Shown: positions 1 to 7,630 of the stretch, one piece after another | Numbering within the stretch: the stretch's first letter is position 1 | Layout of the letters: the number at the start of each line of letters is the position of its first letter | Source of the DNA: an uncultured Gammaproteobacteria bacterium | GTDB lineage: Bacteria; Pseudomonadota; Gammaproteobacteria; Arenicellales; CAJQKF01 | Reading direction: 5' to 3' | Assembly: GCA_905478855.1 (NCBI GenBank) | Contig: CAJQKF010000116.1 | Span: 1 to 45,590, forward strand | DNA: 45,590 bases | The notes under the pieces: model-generated | What the model saw: only the letters and a program-made list of their open reading frames with translations | Told to the model about the DNA's origin: nothing | The model's database searches: none | Translations under genes and position numbers: made by a program

Positions 1-188
1 CTGATACTGTTGTCCAGGGAATTGATGCTGAGCAGTTCCTGATTCTGCCGCATCCCGATGTCGAGCAATACACCCAGTTTAAAACCGGCAACTATGATCG
101 CTGGCTCAGCGGTATGCGTAAGCTTCGACGCAAAATTGTTAGTGAAATCGGGAGTACCAAACTGGAAGAGATGCACAAACTGGTTTGA
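1..188 (+). CDS. Short-chain dehydrogenase/reductase, C-terminal part only
   Basis: The reading frame starting at base 3 runs open from the window edge to a TGA at 186-188. The residues FLILPHPDVEQY followed by YDRWLSGMRKL match the usual C-terminal tail of SDR-family NAD(P)-dependent oxidoreductases, where this segment follows the substrate-binding region. The Rossmann fold and the YxxxK active site lie outside the window, so substrate and cofactor cannot be judged. No gene follows it closely. It is the last gene before the gene-poor stretch leading to the tRNA-Phe fragment, so it may be host DNA or cargo of an element lying further left. Confidence 0.75.
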   Translation, partial: DTVVQGIDAEQFLILPHPDVEQYTQFKTGNYDRWLSGMRKLRRKIVSEIGSTKLEEMHKLV

Positions 189-773
189 GCCCTCTCATTT
201 TTTCGTTCCACCATAAATAAAGGATCGATTTTCCCGGAAGTGACAATATGGTACGAAGAAGCTTGGCTTCGTTAGTAAAAAGTGGTCACAAATTGTCACA
301 AGATAGGTGTGCTTAACAGTGTACGGAGTGTTCCACTATTTTCATTCCAATTTACTAAATCTTCGAAAAACAAAAGCCAACTGGATTCAATGATCAGCTA
401 TGGAAAAGCCGCTGTCCCAACTCATAGTACATTGGTCGCAGTTTCATGTACTGTTGGACCCAACACATTTGGAGCAACAGAAAGCCCAGCGAAATTATTA
501 ATATGTCCGCTTTGGGCCAAACTGAGACAGATTCGAGATTAATCGGCTGTCTTAAATGGTCGCAAACTCGGACATTCGTTGTCCGATGATATCTAAACCG
601 GCTTGACTATTTTGTAAGATTAAGTCCAAGTTCTTACTTCTAAGTTTATTAACATAAGGCTTGCGTGAAATTTGCGTGAATCAGTTGTGCATAGTCATGC
701 ATTGTTGTGCAAATGGGGCAACGGACGCCCCGGTAAGTTATTGAAAAATAAGGAATAGAATATTCACCGCCGT
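189..773. other. Gene-free stretch next to a tRNA attachment scar
   Basis: I see no convincing gene here; one open frame at 282-542 lacks a recognisable domain. The stretch holds an inverted repeat at 568-586 (TCGGACA, 5-base loop, TGTCCGA). It also has two copies of TTGCGTGAA at 661-669 and 672-680, two copies of GTTGTGCA at 684-691 and 704-711, and a small GGGGC/GCCCC hairpin at 715-731. Short direct repeats beside a tRNA 3' end are typical of integrase arm-binding regions of integrated elements. That reading is inference, because no integrase is present in the window. Confidence 0.4.
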
Positions 774-819
774 ACTGAAAATCCCCGTGTCGGCAGTTCG
801 ATTCTGTCCCTGGCCACCA
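774..819 (+). tRNA. tRNA-Phe 3' fragment (46 nt), probable attachment site
   Basis: The segment reads as tRNA-Phe from about position 31 to the CCA end: anticodon GAA with following AA, stem strand TCCCC, variable loop GTGTC, a T-arm with loop TTCGATT, acceptor strand CCTGGCC, discriminator A, and encoded CCA at 817-819. The 5' half (acceptor strand, D-arm and the opposite anticodon-stem strand GGGGA) is missing upstream, so it is not a functional tRNA gene. Such 3' copies are left at the far end of elements that integrate into tRNA genes. By that logic the intact tRNA-Phe would lie to the left, outside the window. Confidence 0.75.
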
Positions 820-862
820 TTTAAATCAATTAGTTAGAGTGTTATCAGGTTTTTGCTAGACC

Positions 863-1144
863 CTAATTAGACCCGCTTTTCTGATTTTCTTTTTTTCTTA
901 AGCTCCACCACAGAATGTCTTTGGGAATTTCCCCAGAGTGATTCATCACGTCGTTATAGCGTCTGATGATTTTATGTTCTTGCCAGTCCTCAACTAATTT
1001 GAAAGTCTGAAAGTACGGCCGCTTGATAAGCTGCGACGTCTTGTAAACATATTCTTCAAAAACTGGTTTAACGATTTCTTCCGTTTTACGTGCGGTGTCT
1101 TTGTCAAATTGAAAGCTCAATTCGAGTTCACCGATCGATTTCAT
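863..1144 (-). CDS. Hypothetical protein, 93 aa
   Basis: A small charged protein rich in Glu, Lys and aromatic residues, with a probable helical middle (FEEYVYKTSQLIKRPYFQTF). I do not recognise a family. Amino-acid use looks protein-like and the frame ends just 43 bases from the tRNA-Phe fragment. It could be the first gene of the island to the right or a relic. No strong ribosome-binding site is evident. No neighbour on the same strand is close enough to suggest an operon. Confidence 0.4.
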   Translation of the reverse strand: MKSIGELELSFQFDKDTARKTEEIVKPVFEEYVYKTSQLIKRPYFQTFKLVEDWQEHKIIRRYNDVMNHSGEIPKDILWWSLRKKENQKSGSN

Positions 1145-1634
1145 ATTTTGCTGGTTAAGCTAGTAACTGTTAACCGTTCGTTGATTTGGCACAGAAAGGC
1201 TAAAAGCCGTTTTAAAACGCGACTTACCTCGAACGGGTAATTGTGGATTTCTCTCCACTCGTTCTCTCCCCAGACTGTACGTGATGCCTGCTTTGAGGGT
1301 CACGCCGTGCTTGTGTACGCTCAGAGATCTAGGCTACGTACACAGAGGCCTTCGTTGCGTGTGGCACTAAGGATGCTGCCTTAGTTCATCAGGCTATGAA
1401 GTCTTACGAATTAAGTGGCGTCCGTCGAGAGGCTCGTAAGTTCGCCCACCGATTCTCAACAGAAAAAACACGCGAATTCCGCGTGTTTTTAGTTAAATTC
1501 TCTATGGCTAGCACAAAGCACTGATTGGTACTCCGCGCTTGCGCCAGCTATAGAAAATTTAAGTCCTTTGCGGAGTACCATATATTCATGGTAGCAATGA
1601 GAGCGAAAGCGGTGAAGTAATAGGTGTGGATAAC
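1145..1634. other. Non-coding stretch with several inverted repeats
   Basis: I find no gene in these 490 bases. They carry a run of possible hairpins: GTGGA/TCCAC at 1243-1258, a GTGTACG/CGTACAC pair around 1314-1342, and CTTACGA/TCGTAAG around 1403-1440. The strong bidirectional hairpin at 1464-1490 follows. This order could mark a structured RNA ending at the terminator, or a remnant of a group II intron or other element. Nothing seen decides between these. Confidence 0.35.
1464..1490. terminator. Bidirectional intrinsic terminator
   Basis: An 11-bp perfect inverted repeat, AAAAACACGCG and CGCGTGTTTTT, with the loop AATTC. It is flanked by A on one side and T on the other, so it can act on both strands. 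On the minus strand it lies 145 bases after the stop of the nuclease-like gene at 1635-2096. On the plus strand it would end any transcript from the hairpin-rich stretch before it. Confidence 0.7.
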
Positions 1635-2096
1635 TTATTCTGAATCTTTAAAAGAGGGTAGACGATCAGATAATGCCACCTGTTCACTTAATGTTTTTAC
1701 GCGAGTTAGAGATATCTGAAATTGACCGTTAGAAGGCGTATTTTTATCTTTGAATTGATTCCAAATGATTAAGCCAGGGCCATTGAAGTATTCATCAAAT
1801 GTTCCATCTCTATTGATTTTGATAATTATGGTGTGATCTGGGCAACTACGAAATGCTACGCTTTTTGACTGCGTTGCTTTTATCTCAACCTTTTGTCCAC
1901 AAGGAGAAATCGCATCGAATCCAGCATTCGATGCTGGCATTAATTTCAGATTGTATGCATCGGCGACAAGACATTCTCCTAACGATCCAACCATATGGCC
2001 GTCAGGTGTAAAATGCCTACCCGGAAACATATCTTCTAACTCGGAAACAATCGAATAGATGTTCTTAACAAGTAGTTGAAACTTGGACTGATCCAA
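1635..2096 (-). CDS. PD-(D/E)XK nuclease-like protein (DUF6998-like), 153 aa
   Basis: The central part reads GSLGECLVADAY, then GFDAI, then KVEIKAT. This is the layout of small PD-(D/E)XK-fold proteins of the DUF6998 type: an early Glu, the Asp of GFDA, and ExK at about residues 71-73. Such proteins are common in restriction and defence contexts, but their substrates are mostly unknown. The N-terminus is a short helix (about residues 5-23). It stands alone on the minus strand, with the hairpin at 1464-1490 as its likely terminator. Fold assignment is fairly safe; nuclease activity is inferred from the motif only. Confidence 0.6.
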   Translation of the reverse strand: MDQSKFQLLVKNIYSIVSELEDMFPGRHFTPDGHMVGSLGECLVADAYNLKLMPASNAGFDAISPCGQKVEIKATQSKSVAFRSCPDHTIIIKINRDGTFDEYFNGPGLIIWNQFKDKNTPSNGQFQISLTRVKTLSEQVALSDRLPSFKDSE

Positions 2097-2329
2097 AGCT
2101 AGGGTTCTCGTCGGTTTTAAAAAACAATTATAGGTGGAATTTCTATTCCTGATGCTGATTTGCTACAGAACTGCTTATCGTTTGCAACCAATATATATTT
2201 AAAACCCAATAGTTTGGGAATTTTTAAAATCTCTGAATTAGGCATATCTACATCGTATCAAAGTTATTCTTGTTGTAAACGTCGCGAATCAGATATTGTG
2301 CGACACAACAAATAGGGCTCTAATAAGCC

Positions 2330-2911
2330 ATGCTAAACAAAGAGTTATTAATGAGTGTCGATATAGATCTGGAAAATGCGAGGAAAGAAGTCCAGCGAAA
2401 GGTTGGCAGGAATCTAATGTTGTATCAACAGATAGAGCATATGCTTAAGTTTCTCGTTGAGAACGCAAAGCTATCAGGCTCTTCAATTGATGAGTTTAGT
2501 AACTATCGGGAAACAAGAAAGCACTCCGTAAAAACTAAATCGATGGGACTAGTGGTAGATCCATTCCTTGAGACTATGTTTCCTAGCTCAGAAGGCGCCA
2601 GCTCAAGTGTTGAAGATGAGAAATCGCACGTTTTCGAGTTCTCTTTTTCCATTGAGGAAAGCGATACCCTGAACAAAAACTCAAAACGCTTAGATTTGTC
2701 TGGAATAATCTCGGACAGGAATGACCTAGTTCACCATTTCACGCAGATCTTTAAATCGCCAGATACTGTTGAGGGATGGCTTGAAATCGACAGTTATCTA
2801 GAAAGCAAAAGAGACAAATTGATGCCGGAGTACAAGCTGCTGCAAAACTTGATCAAGAACCTTCAAGAAGACAGAAAAGAATTAGCAGAACGGCTGCAAG
2901 ACGAGGTTTGA
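2330..2911 (+). CDS. Uncharacterised helical protein, 193 aa
   Basis: I cannot name the family with confidence. The N-terminal third (NARKEVQRKVGRNLMLYQQ followed by IEHMLKFLVENAK) is strongly helical. It resembles a type of hypothetical protein found as single genes in accessory regions. The middle is acidic and Ser-rich. A segment DRNDLVHHF at about residues 126-134 resembles the RN-x-x-VH motif seen in HEPN-like and abortive-infection proteins, where Arg, Asn and His can form an RNase site. That link is a suggestion only. The last 40 residues look like a coiled coil. An alternative start is the ATG at 2351. Confidence 0.55.
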   Translation: MLNKELLMSVDIDLENARKEVQRKVGRNLMLYQQIEHMLKFLVENAKLSGSSIDEFSNYRETRKHSVKTKSMGLVVDPFLETMFPSSEGASSSVEDEKSHVFEFSFSIEESDTLNKNSKRLDLSGIISDRNDLVHHFTQIFKSPDTVEGWLEIDSYLESKRDKLMPEYKLLQNLIKNLQEDRKELAERLQDEV

Positions 2912-2980
2912 GTTTGTTTTAGTTTCCATCGTCCCCTCAATCGGGAGTAGCACTCACCCAGAATCGTCTTTCAAGATAAA

Positions 2981-3622
2981 TCACGCGTTCTTAGTCTTTC
3001 TAATCGACCTAATATGATCTCGATTAGTTTTTATAGAAGGCTTTAGTCGTGCTTTACTTATCTTTCGTAAGATGATTTCGAGCTGATTGTCTGACAAGAC
3101 AATATCTTGCTTCGATTCGATATATTTTATGAGCCCTTTACCCTGCGTCACATTCTCTGGCATTTTGGTTTTAAAAGTGCAATCGCCAACGAACACAACG
3201 ATCGAAAAGATTTGATGGTCATCAAGCCCGAGTACGGTTTCTAGAGTTTTTACGTGTTTGTAGTTTTGATGGAGAGGGTTTTGAAATTTAGTAGTGTGGC
3301 GATAGATTTTCTGTGTCCAGGATTTTTGTCTGGCACTCCCAAAAATCCAACCCTTCATGTTTTTAGTTTCAATCACAAATATACCGCGCTTTGAGACTAT
3401 GACATGATCAATTTGGGTAGTGCCCCCGACGGCTGGAATCGTTACGTCGTGAAGCAATTGATATTCTTTCTGATCCAGCAAACGTTTGATAGCCGAGTTT
3501 ACTGATCGCTCCCCCACTTTTCCTTTAAACCAGACTGACTTGAGTATCCCTGCCACAATAGCAACAGGTACTAGAATAAACGCAATATTCTTAATCTGGT
3601 CAAACAAAGGCGATAGATCCAC
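2981..3622 (-). CDS. NERD-domain nuclease-related protein
   Basis: The chosen start is a GTG at 3622; the frame is open further upstream, but that part overlaps the divergent gene at 3715 and looks unlike protein. From this start come a hydrophobic helix (IAFILVPVAIVAGIL, about residues 13-27) that probably anchors the protein, and then a NERD domain: GERSVNSAI, the core IDHVIVSKRGIFVIETKN and GWIFG. The Asp of IDHV and the ExK of ETK match the nuclease-like core known for NERD proteins. The remainder (about residues 105-213) is basic and ends in KTKNA. NERD proteins occur in defence loci, but their substrates are poorly known. Confidence 0.7.
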   Translation of the reverse strand: MDLSPLFDQIKNIAFILVPVAIVAGILKSVWFKGKVGERSVNSAIKRLLDQKEYQLLHDVTIPAVGGTTQIDHVIVSKRGIFVIETKNMKGWIFGSARQKSWTQKIYRHTTKFQNPLHQNYKHVKTLETVLGLDDHQIFSIVVFVGDCTFKTKMPENVTQGKGLIKYIESKQDIVLSDNQLEIILRKISKARLKPSIKTNRDHIRSIRKTKNA

Positions 3623-3714
3623 TATAAATCGACTGGTGATGGAATTGGTTTTTAGCCTACAACATATTGGGGACAACTTGAACAAACTGAGTTCTGGCGT
3701 GGTAGCGTAATTAT

Positions 3715-4434
3715 ATGAATCAGCAAAATATTCACTTTGATAATAGCGAAGCGGAGTCCAGCCAGCAGCAGCTAGCAGACTTCCCAACCCACTACACTTG
3801 TGACGTTAACAAAGCGGCAAAAGTATTTGCACAAAGTGGCTTTAGGATTGCGCCACGGACAATCACCTCATATTGCAGCTCGAATCTCCTTGATTGCGAG
3901 AAATTCATTAATGGAAAAGTGACTAAGTGGAAAATCACACGAAAATCTATAGACGAGCGCATTGAAACACTTAAACGTGAGGGCTATCCGCAAGCCAGTA
4001 TCAGCGAGCAGGAGCCAGCACGTAAGCCTGCTGGCAGCGGCGAGCACCAGCTAGTAGAGTCCAGAGATTCTTTTAATCAGATTATGGACGTTCTGAAAGA
4101 TGAGCTAAGAGAAAAAAACAAACAAATCTTTGAGTATCAATCCATTATTCACACTCAGAACAAGCAGTTCGAAAACTTAAATCAAACTATTCAGTTATCG
4201 AATCAAACGATACAACAACTCAACAATGTATTGGCATTACCACATATGCATAAGTTGATTGAGTCACAGAATCACACTAATAGGGAACATGAGTCTCGCA
4301 CAATTCCAATTAGAAGAGCAGACGACATAGAAGACATGGTTCACTGTGCTGAATCAGTAAATAATGAAGTGGAAAGGCAACCTAATAAGCTTGGGGCTGA
4401 CGAGCCCGATAACGATATCGGCAAATTAATCTAA
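3715..4434 (+). CDS. HTH and coiled-coil DNA-binding protein, 239 aa
   Basis: Residues about 27-75 (YTCDVNKAAKVFAQ through ITRKSIDERI) look like a MerR/excisionase-type winged helix that reads a start, turn and recognition helix in sequence. A linker rich in Glu, Pro and Gly follows, then a coiled coil at about residues 118-185 with repeated Q, N and I positions (NKQFENLNQTIQLSNQTIQQ). The tail is acidic. Proteins of this layout often serve as regulators or replication or partition accessory proteins on mobile elements. It is 115 bases upstream of the restriction-modification operon on the same strand, so it may regulate it. No family name is claimed. Confidence 0.55.
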   Translation: MNQQNIHFDNSEAESSQQQLADFPTHYTCDVNKAAKVFAQSGFRIAPRTITSYCSSNLLDCEKFINGKVTKWKITRKSIDERIETLKREGYPQASISEQEPARKPAGSGEHQLVESRDSFNQIMDVLKDELREKNKQIFEYQSIIHTQNKQFENLNQTIQLSNQTIQQLNNVLALPHMHKLIESQNHTNREHESRTIPIRRADDIEDMVHCAESVNNEVERQPNKLGADEPDNDIGKLI

Positions 4435-4549
4435 GAACTACACTAATTGTTTGATAGAACAACGCATTTTTGCGAACTATTCCTTCACAAATGGTGCTTT
4501 TACACTTAGGATGCATTTTTAACTAATCAAGGGATTCTTTTGCGTTCGA

Positions 4550-7500
4550 ATGAGTGAAGCGTTTTATAAAAAACCAATACTAAATTCCCCTTACGAATAT
4601 CCATCCTTCCATTGGGAATTGGTCGATGGATTGCCCACGCACAATATTGTTCACGCTCGGCGCAGGGCTCAGTTCATCACCCCCATTCCTAAGCCCAAAA
4701 AAGTCAAGTCAAAGAATGCGGAAATCTTTGATGAATCATTAGGGATAGATAGTACCGGGCAAAAGTACGACCCAATTTCTATCATTAACGAAATTCGTAG
4801 CAACGTCGACTCATGGCGGGAGCTGAGTAGTGAAAGAGATTGGTTAGTAACGCCTGAAACTGCACGGTTACTAAAGCATTGGCGTCACTATGAGTTCAGT
4901 GGTATTCGACCATTTTTCTGCCAGGTAGAGGCCGTTGAAGTTGCTATTTGGCTTACTGAAGTCGCGCCAAAGCTCGGGCAGCGAGGTAAAAAGTTTCTCG
5001 ATTACGTTAAAGGGGCTAATGAGGACGCCAATCCAGGATTGTTACGAATTGCACTCAAATTAGCAACAGGTGCTGGCAAGACAACAGTAATGTCGATGCT
5101 GATCGCTTGGCAGACCATCAATGCCGTACGTCAGCCAAATAGCAAAAAATTTACCCGTGGGTTTCTCGTCGTAACGCCAGGAATCACCATTAAGGATCGA
5201 TTGCGTGTTTTGCAGGCTAATGATCCGGAAAGCTACTATCAAAATCGGGAGATTGTGCCGAACGACATGTTGCCTGACTTAGAACGGGCAAAAATAATCA
5301 TTACCAATTATCACGCGTTCAAATTACGAGAGCGGTTAGATGTTTCCAAGGGCGGTCGAGCCCTTTTGAAGGGTAAAACTGGCGAAGAGCTAAACACGCT
5401 TGAGACCGAAGGTCAGATGCTGCAGCGCGTGATGCCGGAGTTGATGGGTATGAAAAATATCATGGCTATCAATGACGAAGCCCATCATTGCTATAGGGGA
5501 AAGCCAGGAGTTGGTGAAGACGAGGATTTAAAAGGGGACGACAAAAAAGAAGCCGATAAAAACAAGGAAGCTGCGCGGTTATGGATTTCAGGCCTCGAGA
5601 TCGTGAGTAAGATTATCGGGTTAGATCGTGTTGTGGATCTTTCCGCAACGCCATTTTTCCTGAGAGGATCTGGATATGCGGAGGGAACTTTGTTTCATTG
5701 GACGGTCAGTGACTATTCCTTGATGGATGCTATCGAAAGCGGAATTGTGAAGCTACCGCGAGTGCCTGTTGCTGATAACCATATCGATAGAGAGGATATG
5801 CCAATGTTCCGCAATCTTTGGGAGCATATTGGCAAGGATATGCCGAAGAAAGGGCGAAGAAGTGGCACGGACTATGACCCCCACAATCTACCCACGCCGC
5901 TGCAAACCGCGTTAGAGGCGCTGTATGGACACTATTCAGAAACATCTAAGCTTTGGAGTGAAGCTAATATTGATGTTCCACCGTGTTTTATAGTGGTTTG
6001 TAACAATACATCTACGTCTAAACTGGTGTATGACTATATTTCTGGATTTTTCCGACAAAATGAAGATGGCTCTGAAAACTTTGTTCCAGGACGATTATCG
6101 TTGTTCTCCAATTTTGATGAATATGGAAATCCCTTAGCAAGGCCCAGTACTCTTTTGATAGACAGCGAACAGTTGGAGTCTGGTGATGCACTCGACAAGA
6201 ATTTTCGCTCAATAGCAGAAGACGAAATTGAAAGATTCCGTAAAGAGATTATCGAGCGAACGGGTGACAAAAAGAAGGCAGAGAACATTACCGATCAAGA
6301 CCTGCTTCGAGAGGTTATGAATACTGTCGGAAAACCCGATGCGCTGGGTGCGAGAATCCGCTGTGTTGTTTCTGTGTCCATGTTAACGGAAGGATGGGAT
6401 ACGAATACGGTGACGCATGTTTTGGGTGTTAGAGCGTTCGGTACGCAACTTCTTTGTGAGCAAGTCATTGGGAGAGCCCTACGACGACAATCATACGAAT
6501 TAAATAACGATAACCTGTTTAACGTTGAATATGCCGATGTCCTAGGAATTCCATTCGACTTCACCGCCAAGCCCATAGTCGCACCACCACAAAAGCCAAG
6601 GCAAACAATCAATGTAAGAGCAGTTAGGCCAGAGCGGGATCATCTAGAGATTCGGTTTCCGAAAGTCACAGGGTACCGTGCTGAACTGCCAGAAGAGAGA
6701 CTAATCGCTAAATTTGATGTCGATTCTATTCTTGAATTAACGCCGAAACTTGTCGGGCCAGCTATTGTAAAAAATGAAGGAATTATTGGAGAGGGAGTAG
6801 AACTGACTCTCGAACATACCGCAGATATGCGTCGATCCACGTTAATAATGCATCTCACTAAAAGGCTGATTTTGACAAATTGGCGAGATTCAGGTGACGA
6901 ACCAAAACTTCACTTGTTTGGTCAATTGAAGAGAATCACTAAGCAGTGGCTTACTGAATGCCTCGTGTGTAAGGGAGGCACATATCCGGCTCAATTGTTG
7001 TACCAACAACTTGCGGATATGGCGTGTTCTCGAATAACGGCAGCGATTACAAAAGCAGAGCTAGAACGAAAAGGTGCTGTCAAAGCCATGCTTGATCCTT
7101 TCAATCCGGTAGGATCAAGCATCCATGTTAATTTTAATACGTCAAAAGAGGACAGATGGGAAACGAGTTCTAGTCGGTCCCATATCAATTGGGTCATTCT
7201 TGACAGCGATTGGGAGGCAGAATTCTGCCGAGTAGCAGAGTCACACAAGAAAGTTTTATCTTACGTTAAAAATCACAGTTTGGGATTCGAGGTGCCATAT
7301 CGTTATGGCACAGAATCTCGAAAATATAGACCAGATTTCATAGTTCTAATTGATTGCGGCAACAACAATGTGTTGAACCTTGTCGTTGAGATCAAAGGGT
7401 ACCGTGGTGAAGATGCTAAAGAGAAGAAGCTCACAATGGATACTTACTGGGTGCCGGGAGTAAACAATCTGAAGGGTTACGGAAAATGGGCTTTTGTGGA

Positions 7501-7630
7501 ATTCGCGGATGTATATGCGATGCAGCATGATTTTGAGAATCAGGTAGAGAAAATCTTTAACGAGATGGTTTTAAGCGCGATAGACCAATCTGAGAGTACA
7601 CAAGTTGGGGAGGATGCCAAAAATGGCTAG
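4550..7630 (+). CDS. BPTD_3080-type restriction helicase-nuclease (type III Res-like), 1026 aa
   Basis: A superfamily 2 helicase fused to a nuclease domain. The N-terminus KPILNSPYEYPSFHW is typical of the BPTD_3080 group. Walker A ATGAGKTT lies at residues 172-179, the DEAHH box at 309-313, the SAT-type motif LSATPFF near 366, and motif VI EQVIGRALRR near 640. The last 150 residues carry YRPDFIVLI and LVVEIKGYR, a PD-(D/E)XK core with D and ExK. It should translocate on DNA and cleave unmodified sites with the methyltransferase encoded next, whose start overlaps its end by 8 bases. Length and domain order are normal and the gene looks intact. The DNA target site cannot be read. Confidence 0.9.
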   Translation: MSEAFYKKPILNSPYEYPSFHWELVDGLPTHNIVHARRRAQFITPIPKPKKVKSKNAEIFDESLGIDSTGQKYDPISIINEIRSNVDSWRELSSERDWLVTPETARLLKHWRHYEFSGIRPFFCQVEAVEVAIWLTEVAPKLGQRGKKFLDYVKGANEDANPGLLRIALKLATGAGKTTVMSMLIAWQTINAVRQPNSKKFTRGFLVVTPGITIKDRLRVLQANDPESYYQNREIVPNDMLPDLERAKIIITNYHAFKLRERLDVSKGGRALLKGKTGEELNTLETEGQMLQRVMPELMGMKNIMAINDEAHHCYRGKPGVGEDEDLKGDDKKEADKNKEAARLWISGLEIVSKIIGLDRVVDLSATPFFLRGSGYAEGTLFHWTVSDYSLMDAIESGIVKLPRVPVADNHIDREDMPMFRNLWEHIGKDMPKKGRRSGTDYDPHNLPTPLQTALEALYGHYSETSKLWSEANIDVPPCFIVVCNNTSTSKLVYDYISGFFRQNEDGSENFVPGRLSLFSNFDEYGNPLARPSTLLIDSEQLESGDALDKNFRSIAEDEIERFRKEIIERTGDKKKAENITDQDLLREVMNTVGKPDALGARIRCVVSVSMLTEGWDTNTVTHVLGVRAFGTQLLCEQVIGRALRRQSYELNNDNLFNVEYADVLGIPFDFTAKPIVAPPQKPRQTINVRAVRPERDHLEIRFPKVTGYRAELPEERLIAKFDVDSILELTPKLVGPAIVKNEGIIGEGVELTLEHTADMRRSTLIMHLTKRLILTNWRDSGDEPKLHLFGQLKRITKQWLTECLVCKGGTYPAQLLYQQLADMACSRITAAITKAELERKGAVKAMLDPFNPVGSSIHVNFNTSKEDRWETSSSRSHINWVILDSDWEAEFCRVAESHKKVLSYVKNHSLGFEVPYRYGTESRKYRPDFIVLIDCGNNNVLNLVVEIKGYRGEDAKEKKLTMDTYWVPGVNNLKGYGKWAFVEFADVYAMQHDFENQVEKIFNEMVLSAIDQSESTQVGEDAKNG

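Noticed and set aside
282..542. Open frame of 86 codons in the left gene-poor stretch
   Set aside because: Composition is not protein-like, no ribosome-binding site or family is visible, and the area carries repeats typical of an element end.
3623..3787. Extended N-terminus of the NERD protein
   Set aside because: It overlaps the divergent gene at 3715, and the added residues show no NERD or membrane feature.
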